Below are positions 1-8,378 of a DNA stretch of 64,000 bases, piece after piece. The DNA comes from Bacillota bacterium (GTDB lineage Bacteria; Bacillota; TC1). The stretch is from contig JAQUGR010000001.1 of assembly GCA_028683955.1 (NCBI GenBank), positions 391,627 to 455,626 on the forward strand. Reading direction: 5' to 3'. A program made the translations under genes and the position numbers. Every line of letters begins with the position of its first letter. Position 1 is the first letter of the stretch. The notes under the pieces are model-generated. The model ran no database searches and had not been told where the DNA came from. It was given only the letters and a program-made list of their open reading frames with translations.

Positions 1-360
1 GCTTAAAATTATTTTAAGTAAACCTGTTTACAGGGAGCTAACCTAGTACAGTGTAGCTCGCCTTGAGCGAATATTAAGGGATTCTATAAAGCTACTTTTT
101 AATATCAGTTCGAAATTACTAAATAGATAATGAAATTATTTTTGCAAAAGAAACTAAGGATATTTATGATTGTTAAGGAAAACTCCTAGGCTTTGTATTA
201 GTGGGATTAAAGTGCAAGTTAAGTAGTAATCAAGTTTTGTTAATGGCAACAGACAAACAATAATTTAAATGGAAACGGCAAGAATGGTAACAACTTGTAT
301 TATTGTGGGGAAACCTACTTGACCTAAGTCGCAAAATTTAATATCTATACGGCCACCATA
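1..360 (+). ncRNA. Probable OLE (ornate large extremophilic) RNA, 3' portion
   Basis: This stretch has no credible open reading frame in either direction, yet it is not simple AT filler. It contains a clear hairpin (GAGCTA at about 35-40 with TAGCTC at about 55-60), a small GAC-CTAA-GTC hairpin near 320-332, and several GC-richer islands that stand out against its surroundings. OLE RNAs are about 600 nt and typically lie in the isoprenoid operon of Firmicutes upstream of oapA, dxs, tlyA, argR and recN. That is exactly the downstream gene order here, with a DUF21-like oapA relic following directly. The window starts inside the element, so only the 3' part can be present. The call rests mainly on synteny and on lack of coding potential; the consensus was not aligned. 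It could instead be another structured leader or a decayed intergenic region. Confidence 0.55.
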
Positions 361-370
361 TAATTTCGAG

Positions 371-702
371 GTGAATAAAATTTTTAAAAAAACAATAAAT
401 GAAGGTTTAAGAAGCTGTATATATTTTGAAAAAAGCAGATAAAGTTGCTAATATATGCCAAGATGTCATACGAGATGTATTAAATACATTAAGTGGTGTT
501 TTTGGTGTTGCAATTGCAATATTTATTAACTCAAGTTGAATAAATCCAAAGTATTTATACATTAATTATTACTGCATTTATTGTAGCTTTAACAGTTTTT
601 GGTAAAGCATTAGGTAAATCCTATGCAATTAGACAAGCTAATAGTATAATATTAGTCATGGGAAAGTTTATTTATTACTTTAAAAAAGTATTAGGCAGGT
701 AA
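371..702 (+). pseudogene. Broken oapA-like (DUF21/CNNM-like membrane protein) reading frame
   Basis: A protein-like signal runs across three frames. A GTG start at 371 with an overlapping GAGG gives NKIFKKTINEGLRSC and stops at 440. A second frame, about 426 to the TGA at 537, continues with VANICQDVIRDVLNTLSG and a hydrophobic stretch. A third frame, 544 to the TAA at 700, reads a membrane segment and then FGKALGKSYAIRQAN. The last part resembles the DUF21/CNNM signature in which a hydrophobic helix ends in GE-PK-A-R-P. OapA, the OLE-associated membrane protein, is to my recollection of this general type. Two frame changes plus an additional in-frame stop are needed, so decay is more likely than one sequencing error. 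The first transmembrane helix of the family also appears to be missing. The frame ends three bases before the dxs start. Confidence 0.55.
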
Positions 703-704
703 AA

Positions 705-2552
705 ATGTTAGAAAATATTAATTCTCCATCGGACCTTAAAAAAATTGATGAAAAAAATCTTTTGATATTATGTCAAGAAATTAGAGATTACATAGAAAAA
801 GTAGTAAAGCAAAATGGAGGACATCTTGCTTCTAATTTAGGTGCAGTCGAACTGATTGTTGCTCAACATAGAATTTTTGATTCACCAACAGACAGGATAA
901 TATTTGATGTAGGACATCAAAGTTACACACATAAAATATTAACTGGAAGATATGAATCTTTTTCTACAATCAGAAAATTTAAAGGCTTGAGTGGATTTCC
1001 TAAATCATCAGAAAGTATACATGATGCATTTAATACAGGACATAGTAGCACATCAATATCTGCAGCTTTAGGAATGGCAACAGCAAGAGATTTAAATCAA
1101 GAAAACTATCACATAATTGCAAATATTGGAGATGGCGCTTTAAGTGGTGGAATGGCCTTAGAAGCTCTAAACCATATAGGTGCTACAAACAAAAGAATAA
1201 TAATTGTTTTGAATGATAATGAAATGTCGATTTCAGAACCAGTAGGCGCAATTGCTAAGCAATTAACTAAGATAAGTTCAGGTAGTTTATACAGGAATTT
1301 AAAATATAAATTAACTCAAAAATTGATAGTTACAACTATAGGTAGATTTACTAGAAGAGTTTTAAGCCGATTAAAAGGTATTATTAAATACATGTTTTCA
1401 TCTAAAGGCTTGTTTTTTGAACACTTTGGATTAACTTATCTTGGACCTTATGATGGACATGACATTATAGGTTTAGAAGAAGGGTTTAAAATAGCTAAAA
1501 ATATTGAAGGACCTACTTTAGTTCATGTAATAACAACAAAAGGTAAAGGAAATTATTTTGCAGAAGATGATCCGGAAAAATATCATGGTGTATCTCCAAT
1601 CGGAAATAGTAAGAAAAAAAGCTTTACAAGTATTTTTGGAGAGTATTTAGTTGAACTTGCAAAAAACAACTCGAAAATAACAGCAATAACAGCTGCTATG
1701 TGTACTGGAACAGGATTGGAACTTTTCAGAGAACAAATTAATGAAAGATTCTTTGATGTTAGTATTGCAGAACAACATGGTTTAACTTTTGCTGCTGGAC
1801 AAGCTATTTCAGGTTATCATCCAGTAATATCAATATACTCAACTTTTATGCAAAGAGGTGTAGATCAAGTTATTCATGATATATGTATGCAAAATCTTCC
1901 AGTTACTATGATACTTGATAGAGCAGGTTTAGTAGGAGAAGATGGAGAAACTCATCACGGAGTATTCGATATTAGTTTGTTTGGCTCGATTCCTAATTTA
2001 ATATTTATGGAACCAAAAAATGGAACTGAATTAAAGCAAATGATGAAATTTGCAACTAAACATAAAGGACCAACAATGATAAGGTTTCCAAAAGCTGCAA
2101 CTTTAGATGAAGAAGAAAACTATGATTTTGATGAAAATATTATTGGTGACTTCCAACTTGAAAATGTTGATAATGTTGATAATAGTGAAGTTAGCAAAAA
2201 ATATGCGATTATTGGACTTGGAACAGAGTTTGCATTAGCAAAAGAAATAGTCAATAAATTGAAGAAAAATGGTTATGATTTTGATTTATTTAATCCGAGA
2301 TTTATTACACCGATATCAGCCAAGACTCTAATTAATTTAGAAAAATATGAAAAAATTTTCACCTTGGAAAATCATGTAATTTTAGGGGGTTTTGGAAGTT
2401 TATTAAAAGCTAGATTACAAAAACCTGAGGTTCATATCTATGGTTTACCAAATATATTTATTGAACATGGTTCTATTAAAGAATTAAGAAAAGAAGTTGG
2501 ATTTACTTTTGAGAATGTATACAAACAAATAGAAGGGGTATTAAGTGAATAA
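705..2552 (+). CDS. dxs: 1-deoxy-D-xylulose-5-phosphate synthase
   Basis: Cytosolic thiamine-diphosphate enzyme that condenses pyruvate and glyceraldehyde 3-phosphate, the first step of the MEP isoprenoid pathway. The 615 aa length is normal. The N-terminal transketolase domain has DVGHQSYTHKILTGR, a TPP/metal motif starting GDGALSGG with NDNEMSI following, and GPYDGHD. The central pyrimidine domain has AEQHGLTFAAG and DRAGLVGEDGETHHG, and the C-terminal transketolase domain follows. The start has only a weak GGCAGG ribosome site 8-9 bases upstream. It lies directly behind the OLE candidate and the oapA relic and overlaps tlyA by 8 bases, so it is translationally coupled. ispH, for the last MEP step, lies at 41725. 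No promoter was seen between 360 and 705, so transcription probably enters from upstream. Confidence 0.95.
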   Translation: MLENINSPSDLKKIDEKNLLILCQEIRDYIEKVVKQNGGHLASNLGAVELIVAQHRIFDSPTDRIIFDVGHQSYTHKILTGRYESFSTIRKFKGLSGFPKSSESIHDAFNTGHSSTSISAALGMATARDLNQENYHIIANIGDGALSGGMALEALNHIGATNKRIIIVLNDNEMSISEPVGAIAKQLTKISSGSLYRNLKYKLTQKLIVTTIGRFTRRVLSRLKGIIKYMFSSKGLFFEHFGLTYLGPYDGHDIIGLEEGFKIAKNIEGPTLVHVITTKGKGNYFAEDDPEKYHGVSPIGNSKKKSFTSIFGEYLVELAKNNSKITAITAAMCTGTGLELFREQINERFFDVSIAEQHGLTFAAGQAISGYHPVISIYSTFMQRGVDQVIHDICMQNLPVTMILDRAGLVGEDGETHHGVFDISLFGSIPNLIFMEPKNGTELKQMMKFATKHKGPTMIRFPKAATLDEEENYDFDENIIGDFQLENVDNVDNSEVSKKYAIIGLGTEFALAKEIVNKLKKNGYDFDLFNPRFITPISAKTLINLEKYEKIFTLENHVILGGFGSLLKARLQKPEVHIYGLPNIFIEHGSIKELRKEVGFTFENVYKQIEGVLSE

Positions 2553-3348
2553 AGAACGTATTGATACAATGCTTGCATCTAATGGATATTTTGAGTCTAG
2601 ACAAAAAGCTCAAGCAGAAATCATGGCAGGAAATATCTTAGTTAATAATCAAAAAATAACTAAACCGGGAACTGTTATTGATACTGATAGTGAAATTACT
2701 ATTTTAAAGAAAGATTTCCCCTATGTAAGTCGAGGTGCTTTAAAACTACTAAAAGCAATCGATGAATATTCAATTAATGTGAAAAATAAGATGTGTTTAG
2801 ATATTGGGGCCTCAACAGGAGGTTTTACTGAAATACTATTAATAAAAGGGGCTAAAAAAGTTTTTGCTGTCGATGTTGGTCATAATCAACTAGATTGGAA
2901 ATTAAGAAGTGATAGCAGAGTGATTTCCATGGAAAAGGTAAATGGCAGATATTTAACACAAGAAGATTTAGAAAATAGTTTAATGGATATTATTGTTACT
3001 GATGTTTCATTTATTTCATTAGAAAAAATATTACCGGCTGCATCTAGCTGTTTAAAGTCTGATGGTGAAATAATAGCATTGATAAAACCTCAATTTGAAG
3101 CTGGTCATGGAGAAGTGAGTAAAAAAGGGGTAGTTACTAATAAAGCAATCCATTTAAAAGTAATTAAGAAAATAATAGAATATTCAATTTCTTTAGGACT
3201 AAGTGTTAAGGGAATTGAAAAGTCACCTATAAAAGGGCCTAAAGGAAACATAGAGTTTTTGATTTATTTAATAAAAGAAGAAAATCCCCAAATTATAGAT
3301 ACTTTTGATGATAAAACAATTATGCAGATAATTGAAAAAGAGCAATAA
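2545..3348 (+). CDS. tlyA: TlyA/YqxC-family rRNA 2'-O-methyltransferase
   Basis: S4-domain plus FtsJ-like methyltransferase of the TlyA (hemolysin A/YqxC) family. Characterised members methylate 2'-OH of C1409 in 16S rRNA and, in some types, C1920 in 23S rRNA. The 267 aa protein has an N-terminal S4 RNA-binding domain (about 1-60, RIDTMLASNGYFESRQKAQ). The Rossmann domain then has the SAM motif LDIGASTGGFTE, DVGHNQLDWKLR and ALIKPQFEAGHGEV. It starts at a GTG inside dxs behind AGAAGGGG. The gene follows dxs as in most Firmicutes and ends in a hairpin that also serves the convergent tRNA-Trp. Family and position are certain; which rRNA sites it modifies here is inferred. Confidence 0.92.
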   Translation: MNKERIDTMLASNGYFESRQKAQAEIMAGNILVNNQKITKPGTVIDTDSEITILKKDFPYVSRGALKLLKAIDEYSINVKNKMCLDIGASTGGFTEILLIKGAKKVFAVDVGHNQLDWKLRSDSRVISMEKVNGRYLTQEDLENSLMDIIVTDVSFISLEKILPAASSCLKSDGEIIALIKPQFEAGHGEVSKKGVVTNKAIHLKVIKKIIEYSISLGLSVKGIEKSPIKGPKGNIEFLIYLIKEENPQIIDTFDDKTIMQIIEKEQ

Positions 3349-3372
3349 AAAACAGCTTTTTACAGCTGTTTT
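3349..3372. terminator. Bidirectional terminator between tlyA and tRNA-Trp
   Basis: Nine-base perfect stem AAAACAGCT / AGCTGTTTT with a six-base loop. A-rich on the left and T-rich on the right, so it reads as an intrinsic terminator on both strands. It sits 1 base after tlyA and 1 base beyond the 3' end of the opposite-strand tRNA. Confidence 0.75.
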
Positions 3373-3373
3373 G

Positions 3374-3449
3374 TGGCAGGGGAGACAGGAATCGAACCCG
3401 CAACCAATGGTTTTGGAGACCACTACTCTACCAGTTGAGCTACTCCCCT
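3374..3449 (-). tRNA. tRNA-Trp (anticodon CCA)
   Basis: On the minus strand a 76-base cloverleaf can be drawn. The acceptor stem AGGGGAG pairs with CTCCCCT. The D arm is around AGCTCAACTGGTAGAG, the anticodon loop is CTCCAAA with anticodon CCA, the T arm has GGTTCGATTCC, and a genome-encoded CCA follows the discriminator G. CCA reads UGG, so this is tryptophan. It is a single tRNA transcribed against tlyA from its own consensus promoter, and the shared hairpin at 3349-3372 ends it. Confidence 0.96.
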
Positions 3450-3467
3450 AAATATGTCACATCAAAA

Positions 3468-3496
3468 ATTATAACTATTTTAAGTAAATTAGTCAA
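3468..3496 (-). promoter_or_regulatory. Sigma-A promoter of tRNA-Trp
   Basis: On the minus strand TTGACT, a 17-base spacer and a perfect TATAAT are followed after 18 bases by the 5' end of the tRNA. This near-consensus arrangement fits a strongly expressed stable RNA. The -35 box lies only about 15 bases from the start codon of the divergent asparaginase gene. Confidence 0.85.
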
Positions 3497-3511
3497 TAGG
3501 AGTTTTCAATT

Positions 3512-4432
3512 ATGAAAGAAAATGGCACATTAATAATTTATACTGGTGGAACCATTGGCATGTCTAAAGAGGATATGCGTGATGGATTTTTAATAAACCA
3601 AAATGATATAATTGTGAAAATTATTAATTTATTAGATTTACATAATAACGATAAGGTTCAATTTACAAGTAAAATTATCGATTCAAGCCAACTTGATTAT
3701 TTGATTATTAATGAGATATTAAATATTATCAAAAATAATTATTCAAATTTTAAGGGCTTTTTAATTATAGGTGGAACAGATACCATGGCTTATCTGCAAA
3801 GTGTTCTTAAATGGCATATTAATGGTCTTAAAAAGCCGATTTTACTAACTGGCGCATCCAAATCATATGACCAAGATGCTAATGAAGGTATTAACAATAT
3901 AAAATATGCTTTGAATCAAATAAATTTACTAGAACATCAAAGTGTTGTCGGTATTTGTATGAACAATAAGTTATATGTAAAACCAACTACTAAATTTGAT
4001 AGTTTGTCTAAGACACCATATATAGAAACAGAATATTCGTATCTGGAAAAATTTAGAATTGAACAACATAATAATAAAAAAGAGGTTATGTTTTATAATT
4101 TAAAAGATATAAAAATTGAAATTATGAACTTAAATCCTTTTTTATTTATAAGTAAAAATATGGAATTAGCTGATGGCTTAATAATATTGACTTATGGTCA
4201 AGGAACTATTATAGAAAATGACTTGTTAAAAGATAGGATAAAAGCATATAGTGATTTAGAAAAGCCGATAATTCTCATTTCACAATGTTTTATAAACGAA
4301 TTGGATATTAACCAATATAAAGCAAGCGAATTTTTAAATTACATAAATAGCTATATTGCTCCAGGTAGCAGTATAGAAGAAGGATTAGCTTTTATAAACT
4401 ATAAATATAGTTATAATATGTTGATAAGTTAA
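3512..4432 (+). CDS. ansA: Type I L-asparaginase
   Basis: Hydrolyses L-asparagine to aspartate and ammonia. The 306 aa protein has no signal peptide, so it is cytoplasmic, as expected for type I enzymes. The first catalytic threonine motif is IIYTGGTIGMS near residues 8-18. The second, IIGGTDTMAYLQS, is near residues 85-97. The signature LLTGASKSYDQDANEG (usually TGSQ..-D) is altered around the SKSYD segment but keeps the family layout. It is preceded by AGGAGTTTT. It stands alone between the divergent tRNA promoter and a ferredoxin gene. Substrate preference (Asn versus Gln) cannot be decided from sequence. Confidence 0.85.
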   Translation: MKENGTLIIYTGGTIGMSKEDMRDGFLINQNDIIVKIINLLDLHNNDKVQFTSKIIDSSQLDYLIINEILNIIKNNYSNFKGFLIIGGTDTMAYLQSVLKWHINGLKKPILLTGASKSYDQDANEGINNIKYALNQINLLEHQSVVGICMNNKLYVKPTTKFDSLSKTPYIETEYSYLEKFRIEQHNNKKEVMFYNLKDIKIEIMNLNPFLFISKNMELADGLIILTYGQGTIIENDLLKDRIKAYSDLEKPIILISQCFINELDINQYKASEFLNYINSYIAPGSSIEEGLAFINYKYSYNMLIS

Positions 4433-4485
4433 TATAAGTAAGGTAAAATTAATTAGTAAAGAAAAATAAATAAGGAGGTTGTATC

Positions 4486-4674
4486 ATGAAAGCATTAGTA
4501 GATAAAGATACATGCATTGGCTGTGAAAACTGCGTGAATGAGTGTCCTGAGGTGTTTGAAATGGAAGATGATGGATTAGCAGTTGCTAAAGACGTTGAAT
4601 TGTCTGGCGATTTACTAGATTCAGCTAACAGCGCAAAAGATGGTTGCCCTGTTGAAGCTATTTCAATTAACTAA
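4486..4674 (+). CDS. Small ferredoxin, single [4Fe-4S] type
   Basis: A 62 aa electron carrier. CIGCENCVNECPEVF gives three cysteines of one [4Fe-4S] cluster (C-x2-C-x2-C-x3-CP layout), and the distal cysteine is in DGCPVEAI. The middle is acidic. This is the Bacillus/Thermotoga-like or Fer4_13/Fer4_15 type and not the two-cluster clostridial type. The start follows a perfect AAGGAGG. The gene is monocistronic and ends in a strong hairpin, so it should be expressed separately. The partner enzyme cannot be told from context. Confidence 0.9.
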   Translation: MKALVDKDTCIGCENCVNECPEVFEMEDDGLAVAKDVELSGDLLDSANSAKDGCPVEAISIN

Positions 4675-4688
4675 AGAATTATAAATTG

Positions 4689-4718
4689 AAAAGAGCTGGA
4701 ATTGTCCAGCTCTTTTTT
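4689..4718 (+). terminator. Intrinsic terminator after ferredoxin
   Basis: Twelve-base perfect stem AAAAGAGCTGGA / TCCAGCTCTTTT with loop ATTG and a run of T. It separates the ferredoxin gene from the nadK promoter that begins 17 bases further on. Confidence 0.93.
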
Positions 4719-4734
4719 TATTTAAAAAGCTATA

Positions 4735-4763
4735 TTGCATAATTATACAATAACCTATAAAAT
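4735..4763 (+). promoter_or_regulatory. Sigma-A promoter of nadK-argR-recN unit
   Basis: TTGCAT, a 17-base spacer and TAAAAT. Transcription would start near 4770, before the AAAGGAG at about 4778-4784. This supports the TTG start of nadK at 4792 and argues against any start further upstream in the same frame. Confidence 0.65.
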
Positions 4764-4791
4764 GATAATAGTACAAAAAAGGAGAATAAAC

Positions 4792-5598
4792 TTGATAGGA
4801 ATAATATATAATGAACAAAAAAAAGGCTCAAAAGATTTATATGATTATATTATAAATTGGTATAAAGATAAAGGTAAAGTTGTTATATCTAAAATCGAAG
4901 ATTTAACAGAAGAATGTGAATTCATTGTTGTACTTGGGGGCGATGGAACAATCTTGAGAACAGCAAATATAATTCAACCTAAAACTATTCCTATTCTTGG
5001 AATTAATTTAGGAAGACTTGGTTTTCTTACTTCAGTAGAAAAAGAAAATCTTGATTTTTATTTAGAAAAATCCCTGGATGATGATAATTACAAAATAGAA
5101 AAAAGAATAATGCTAGATGTTGAAATACTTAATAATGGAGAAGTTATATATAAAGATATAGCTTTAAATGACGTTGTTTTTTCAAGAAACTATTTAGAAG
5201 GTATGTTAGGGTTTCTCGTTAAGGTATCAGATGTTAGTGTTGATGAATTTTTTGCTGATGGATATATTATATCTACACCTACAGGGTCAACAGCATATTC
5301 TCTTTCAGCAGGAGGACCAATTTTAACTCCTGAAATGGATGTAATACTATTAACTCCTATTTGTCCACATACTTTGTATGCTAGACCTATAGTAGTTCAA
5401 GGTTCTGAAGAAATAGATGTAATTTTAATTAGTGCAGGACGTAAAAGTATAATTTCGGTAGATGGTCAAAGACATTATAAATTAAATAATAAAAGTTCAG
5501 TTAAAATAATTAAATCAAAAGTAATTACTAAAACTATTAGATTTAAAGATAGAGTGTTTTTTAAAGTGCTTGGAGATAAAATTGGAAAAAGAAAATAA
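4792..5598 (+). CDS. nadK: NAD kinase
   Basis: Phosphorylates NAD to NADP in the cytosol. The 268 aa product has the ATP/NAD-kinase motifs GGDGTILRTA, NLGRLGFLT and the NAD-binding TPTGSTAYSLSAGGP. The start chosen is TTG at 4792, 7 bases after AAAGGAG. The frame extends upstream, but that part would lie over the promoter. The gene opens a tight group with the ytqB-like gene (overlap), argR and recN, the usual clostridial order. Length is normal for the family. Confidence 0.93.
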   Translation: MIGIIYNEQKKGSKDLYDYIINWYKDKGKVVISKIEDLTEECEFIVVLGGDGTILRTANIIQPKTIPILGINLGRLGFLTSVEKENLDFYLEKSLDDDNYKIEKRIMLDVEILNNGEVIYKDIALNDVVFSRNYLEGMLGFLVKVSDVSVDEFFADGYIISTPTGSTAYSLSAGGPILTPEMDVILLTPICPHTLYARPIVVQGSEEIDVILISAGRKSIISVDGQRHYKLNNKSSVKIIKSKVITKTIRFKDRVFFKVLGDKIGKRK

Positions 5599-6154
5599 TA
5601 TTAATTTTACTAATGCGATAACATTAGTTCATTCTATAATAAAACAAAAGAAAAATGGTAAAATTAATCAAATATTTATTGACGGGACTTGTGGTAATGG
5701 TCATGATACTATATTTTTAACAAGTTTAGGGTATGTCTATTCATTTGACATTCAATATAAAGCAATTGAAATTGCTAAAGGGTACAATTTGAAAAATGTT
5801 TCGTATATAAATGATTGTCACAGCAAAATTGGTGAATACATTAAAGAAAATATTGATGGTGCAATATTTAATCTGGGATATTTACCAGGTGGTGATAAGC
5901 AGATAACTACAAAAAAAGAAACAACACTATTAGCTATTATGACTGTTTTAGAATTATTAAAAAGTGATGGTGTACTATGTATAATTGTTTATCCAGGTCA
6001 TAAAGATGGCAAGGATGAAGAATCTAGCTTGTTAAACTATTTAAGTGAATTAAATCAAAAGGAATTCAATGTTATGGTGATAGATTTTTTAAACAGAATA
6101 AACAATAGTCCTTATCCAATAATAATAGAAAGAATAAGGAGGGAAAATGAATAA
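5582..6154 (+). CDS. YtqB/MraW-like class I SAM methyltransferase
   Basis: About 190 aa putative RNA methyltransferase of the YtqB (rRNA_methylase) family. Family members keep the SAM motif as DGTCGNGHDTIFL, then FDIQYKAIEIAK, and the substrate-side motif NLGYLPGGDKQITTK, which is seen here exactly. The best start is TTG at 5582, six bases after GGAG; another in-frame TTG lies at 5570 with no ribosome site. The gene overlaps the end of nadK and is followed by argR, which overlaps its end. YtqB-like proteins have been linked to tRNA wobble-uridine modification in some bacteria. That role is inferred only. Confidence 0.82.
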   Translation: MEKENNINFTNAITLVHSIIKQKKNGKINQIFIDGTCGNGHDTIFLTSLGYVYSFDIQYKAIEIAKGYNLKNVSYINDCHSKIGEYIKENIDGAIFNLGYLPGGDKQITTKKETTLLAIMTVLELLKSDGVLCIIVYPGHKDGKDEESSLLNYLSELNQKEFNVMVIDFLNRINNSPYPIIIERIRRENE

Positions 6155-6605
6155 GAAAGAAAGACAAAAACTTATCTTAAATATTATTAAAACAATGGAT
6201 ATAAAGACACAATTTGAATTAGTAAATGAATTAAGCAAAAGAGGACTGGCGGCAACACAAGCTACAGTTTCAAGAGATATAAAAAGCTTAAAACTAGTTA
6301 AAGAAATTAATTCAAAAGGTTCAGTATATAGAATTTCCAATAATAAAAGTGAGGAAAAAAATACAAGTAATCAATTATTAAAAGATATCTTTATTAATAC
6401 AGTAATTACAATTGATAATGTGGATTATCTTATTGTTCTTCATACTAGGCCAGGAGGAGCACCAAATTTAGCCTTCTATATTGATCAGGAGAAAATAGAA
6501 GGTATTATTGGAACTATAGCCGGTGATGATACAATTTTAATTATATTAAATAATAAGAGTGTTTCAGAAAATTTATTATTAAATTGGAGGGAATGGTTAG
6601 TATAA
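6147..6605 (+). CDS. argR: Arginine repressor ArgR/AhrC
   Basis: A 152 aa hexameric transcription regulator of arginine metabolism. The N-terminal winged helix-turn-helix spans about 1-70, with the recognition segment LAATQATVSRDIKSLKLVK. The C-terminal oligomerisation and arginine-binding domain has LHTRPGGAPNLAFYID and GTIAGDDTILII, whose GDD pair contacts arginine in the family. It starts at ATG behind AAGGAGGG and touches recN (stop TAA, then ATG with no gap). No arginine genes are in the window, so the targets lie elsewhere. Confidence 0.94.
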   Translation: MNKKERQKLILNIIKTMDIKTQFELVNELSKRGLAATQATVSRDIKSLKLVKEINSKGSVYRISNNKSEEKNTSNQLLKDIFINTVITIDNVDYLIVLHTRPGGAPNLAFYIDQEKIEGIIGTIAGDDTILIILNNKSVSENLLLNWREWLV

Positions 6606-8285
6606 ATGTTAAATGAACTGAAAATTAAAAATTTTGCACTTATAGAAAATTTAATTATTGATTTTTCAGACGGTCTTAATGTACTAACTGGAGAAACTGG
6701 TGCCGGTAAATCTATTCTTTTAGATAGTATAGGTATATTATGCGGTAAAAGAGCCAGCATCGAGTTTATTAGAAGAGGTGAAGAAAAAGCTTTTGTAGAG
6801 GGTTATTTTACAATTGAAAATGATTTAGCCAAAAGATTAAATAGTTTGGATTTAGTTGAAATTGAAAACAATGAAATATTTATGTCAAGAGAAATCACTT
6901 CTTCAGGAACAAATAAGTGCAAAATAAATTACAAAACTGTGCCCTTGAATATTTATCAAAAAATAGGGGCATATATGTTTGATATACATGGACAAAATCA
7001 AGAACAGAGTATTTTAGATAATGACAAACAATTAGAATTAGTAGATAAATTTCTTGTCAATTTAAATAGTAGTGATTATAATATTTCTGAAATTAGCGAA
7101 ATCTATATGAAATACAAACAGTTACTAGCCGAAAAAAAAGTTCTTTCTTATGAGGAAAAGGAAGATATGATTGCATATTATGAATTTGCCATTAAAGAAA
7201 TTGATGATGCCAATTTAAACATAGAAGAAGAAATACAATTAAAAGATGATAGAAGAAGGATACTAAATAGTGAGAAGCTTATTAAGAAAGCTACTTCAAT
7301 TAATAGTTTATTAAATGATAACGGTGTAGTAGATAAAATGAACAATATTGCATTTTTACTTAAAGATATTTCTATAATAGATCCATCTCTAGAAAATATG
7401 TCAGTTAAGTTTAATGATTTCTATTATGAAATTGATAATTTAAATGATGAATTTAAAAACTATTTTAATAATTTAGATTATGATGAAGAAAGAATTAATA
7501 CAATTGAAAGAAGAATAGAAGAAATCAACAAACTAAAGAGAAAATATGGGAAAACTATAGAGGAAATTATTTCGAAAAGAAATGAAATGGAAGAAAAAAT
7601 TACATTATTTTCAAATATTAATCAACTTAAATCAGAATTAGATGAAAAAATTACTTTAACCTTAGATATTTATAAAAGAAAATCTCGGAAATTAAGTGAG
7701 AAAAGAAAAGAAGCTGCAATAAAATTAATTAAAGGTATCAAAGATAAACTGAAAAATTTAAATATATATCAAAATGGTTTTGATATTAAATTTATTTCAA
7801 GAGATGAACCAAATGAAAAGGGCAATGATTTAGTGGAATTTTATTTTTCTCCAAATATTGGTGAAGGTAGTCAGCCTTTAAAAAAGATAGCATCAGGTGG
7901 TGAAATTTCTCGAGTAATGTTAGCTTTAAAAGGTATCTTAGCTGAGTATGATATTATTCCTAGTTTAATTTTTGATGAAATTGACTCAGGAGTTGGTGGA
8001 GAAGCATTACTAAAAGTAGCTGAAGCATTAGAGAATATAGGTAGGAAAAGGCAAGTTATATGTGTTAGCCATTCTGCTATTATGGGTGCTTTTGCTGACA
8101 GGATTATAGCGGTTAGAAAAAAAACAGAGCTTGGAAGAACAATTATAGATGCAAAAATCTTAAAAACAGAAGATGAAAAGATTATAGAATTGAGTCGGAT
8201 GCTTGGTGGTCATGATAATTTTCTATCTAGTAAAGAGCAAAGCAAAGAGATGATTTTGTTTGCAAAAAACAGGAAAAAAGTGTAA
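6606..8285 (+). CDS. recN: DNA repair protein RecN
   Basis: SMC-like ATPase acting early in double-strand break repair. The 559 aa protein has Walker A GETGAGKS at residues 29-36 and a central coiled coil (about 150-370) rich in E/K/R. The C-terminal ABC signature is ASGGEISRVML, Walker B is SLIFDEIDSGVGG, and the H-loop region is VICVSHSAIMGAFAD. It starts at the base after the argR stop. In sporulating relatives spoIVB and spo0A usually follow recN; here a CorA transporter follows. Confidence 0.95.
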   Translation: MLNELKIKNFALIENLIIDFSDGLNVLTGETGAGKSILLDSIGILCGKRASIEFIRRGEEKAFVEGYFTIENDLAKRLNSLDLVEIENNEIFMSREITSSGTNKCKINYKTVPLNIYQKIGAYMFDIHGQNQEQSILDNDKQLELVDKFLVNLNSSDYNISEISEIYMKYKQLLAEKKVLSYEEKEDMIAYYEFAIKEIDDANLNIEEEIQLKDDRRRILNSEKLIKKATSINSLLNDNGVVDKMNNIAFLLKDISIIDPSLENMSVKFNDFYYEIDNLNDEFKNYFNNLDYDEERINTIERRIEEINKLKRKYGKTIEEIISKRNEMEEKITLFSNINQLKSELDEKITLTLDIYKRKSRKLSEKRKEAAIKLIKGIKDKLKNLNIYQNGFDIKFISRDEPNEKGNDLVEFYFSPNIGEGSQPLKKIASGGEISRVMLALKGILAEYDIIPSLIFDEIDSGVGGEALLKVAEALENIGRKRQVICVSHSAIMGAFADRIIAVRKKTELGRTIIDAKILKTEDEKIIELSRMLGGHDNFLSSKEQSKEMILFAKNRKKV

Positions 8286-8312
8286 ACTGAAGTTTAGTGG
8301 AGGTGAGTAATA

Positions 8313-8378
8313 ATGGATGACCCAGGTACATCGAGATTAGTTAATAAAAAAATATTAGGGTTGTCTATTAACCGTTAG
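8313..8378 (+). CDS. Possible 21-residue leader peptide upstream of corA
   Basis: Short reading frame starting at an ATG with a very strong site (GGAGGTGAG, 6-8 bases upstream), encoding a peptide that begins MDDPGTSRLV and ends GLSINR. It ends 23 bases before corA. A possible stem GTTAATA / TATTAAC spans its second half. Other bacteria use leader peptides (corL, mgtL) to control Mg2+ transporters, which makes a leader role tempting. No homologue is recognised and it could equally be a small protein or chance. Confidence 0.4.
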   Translation: MDDPGTSRLVNKKILGLSINR

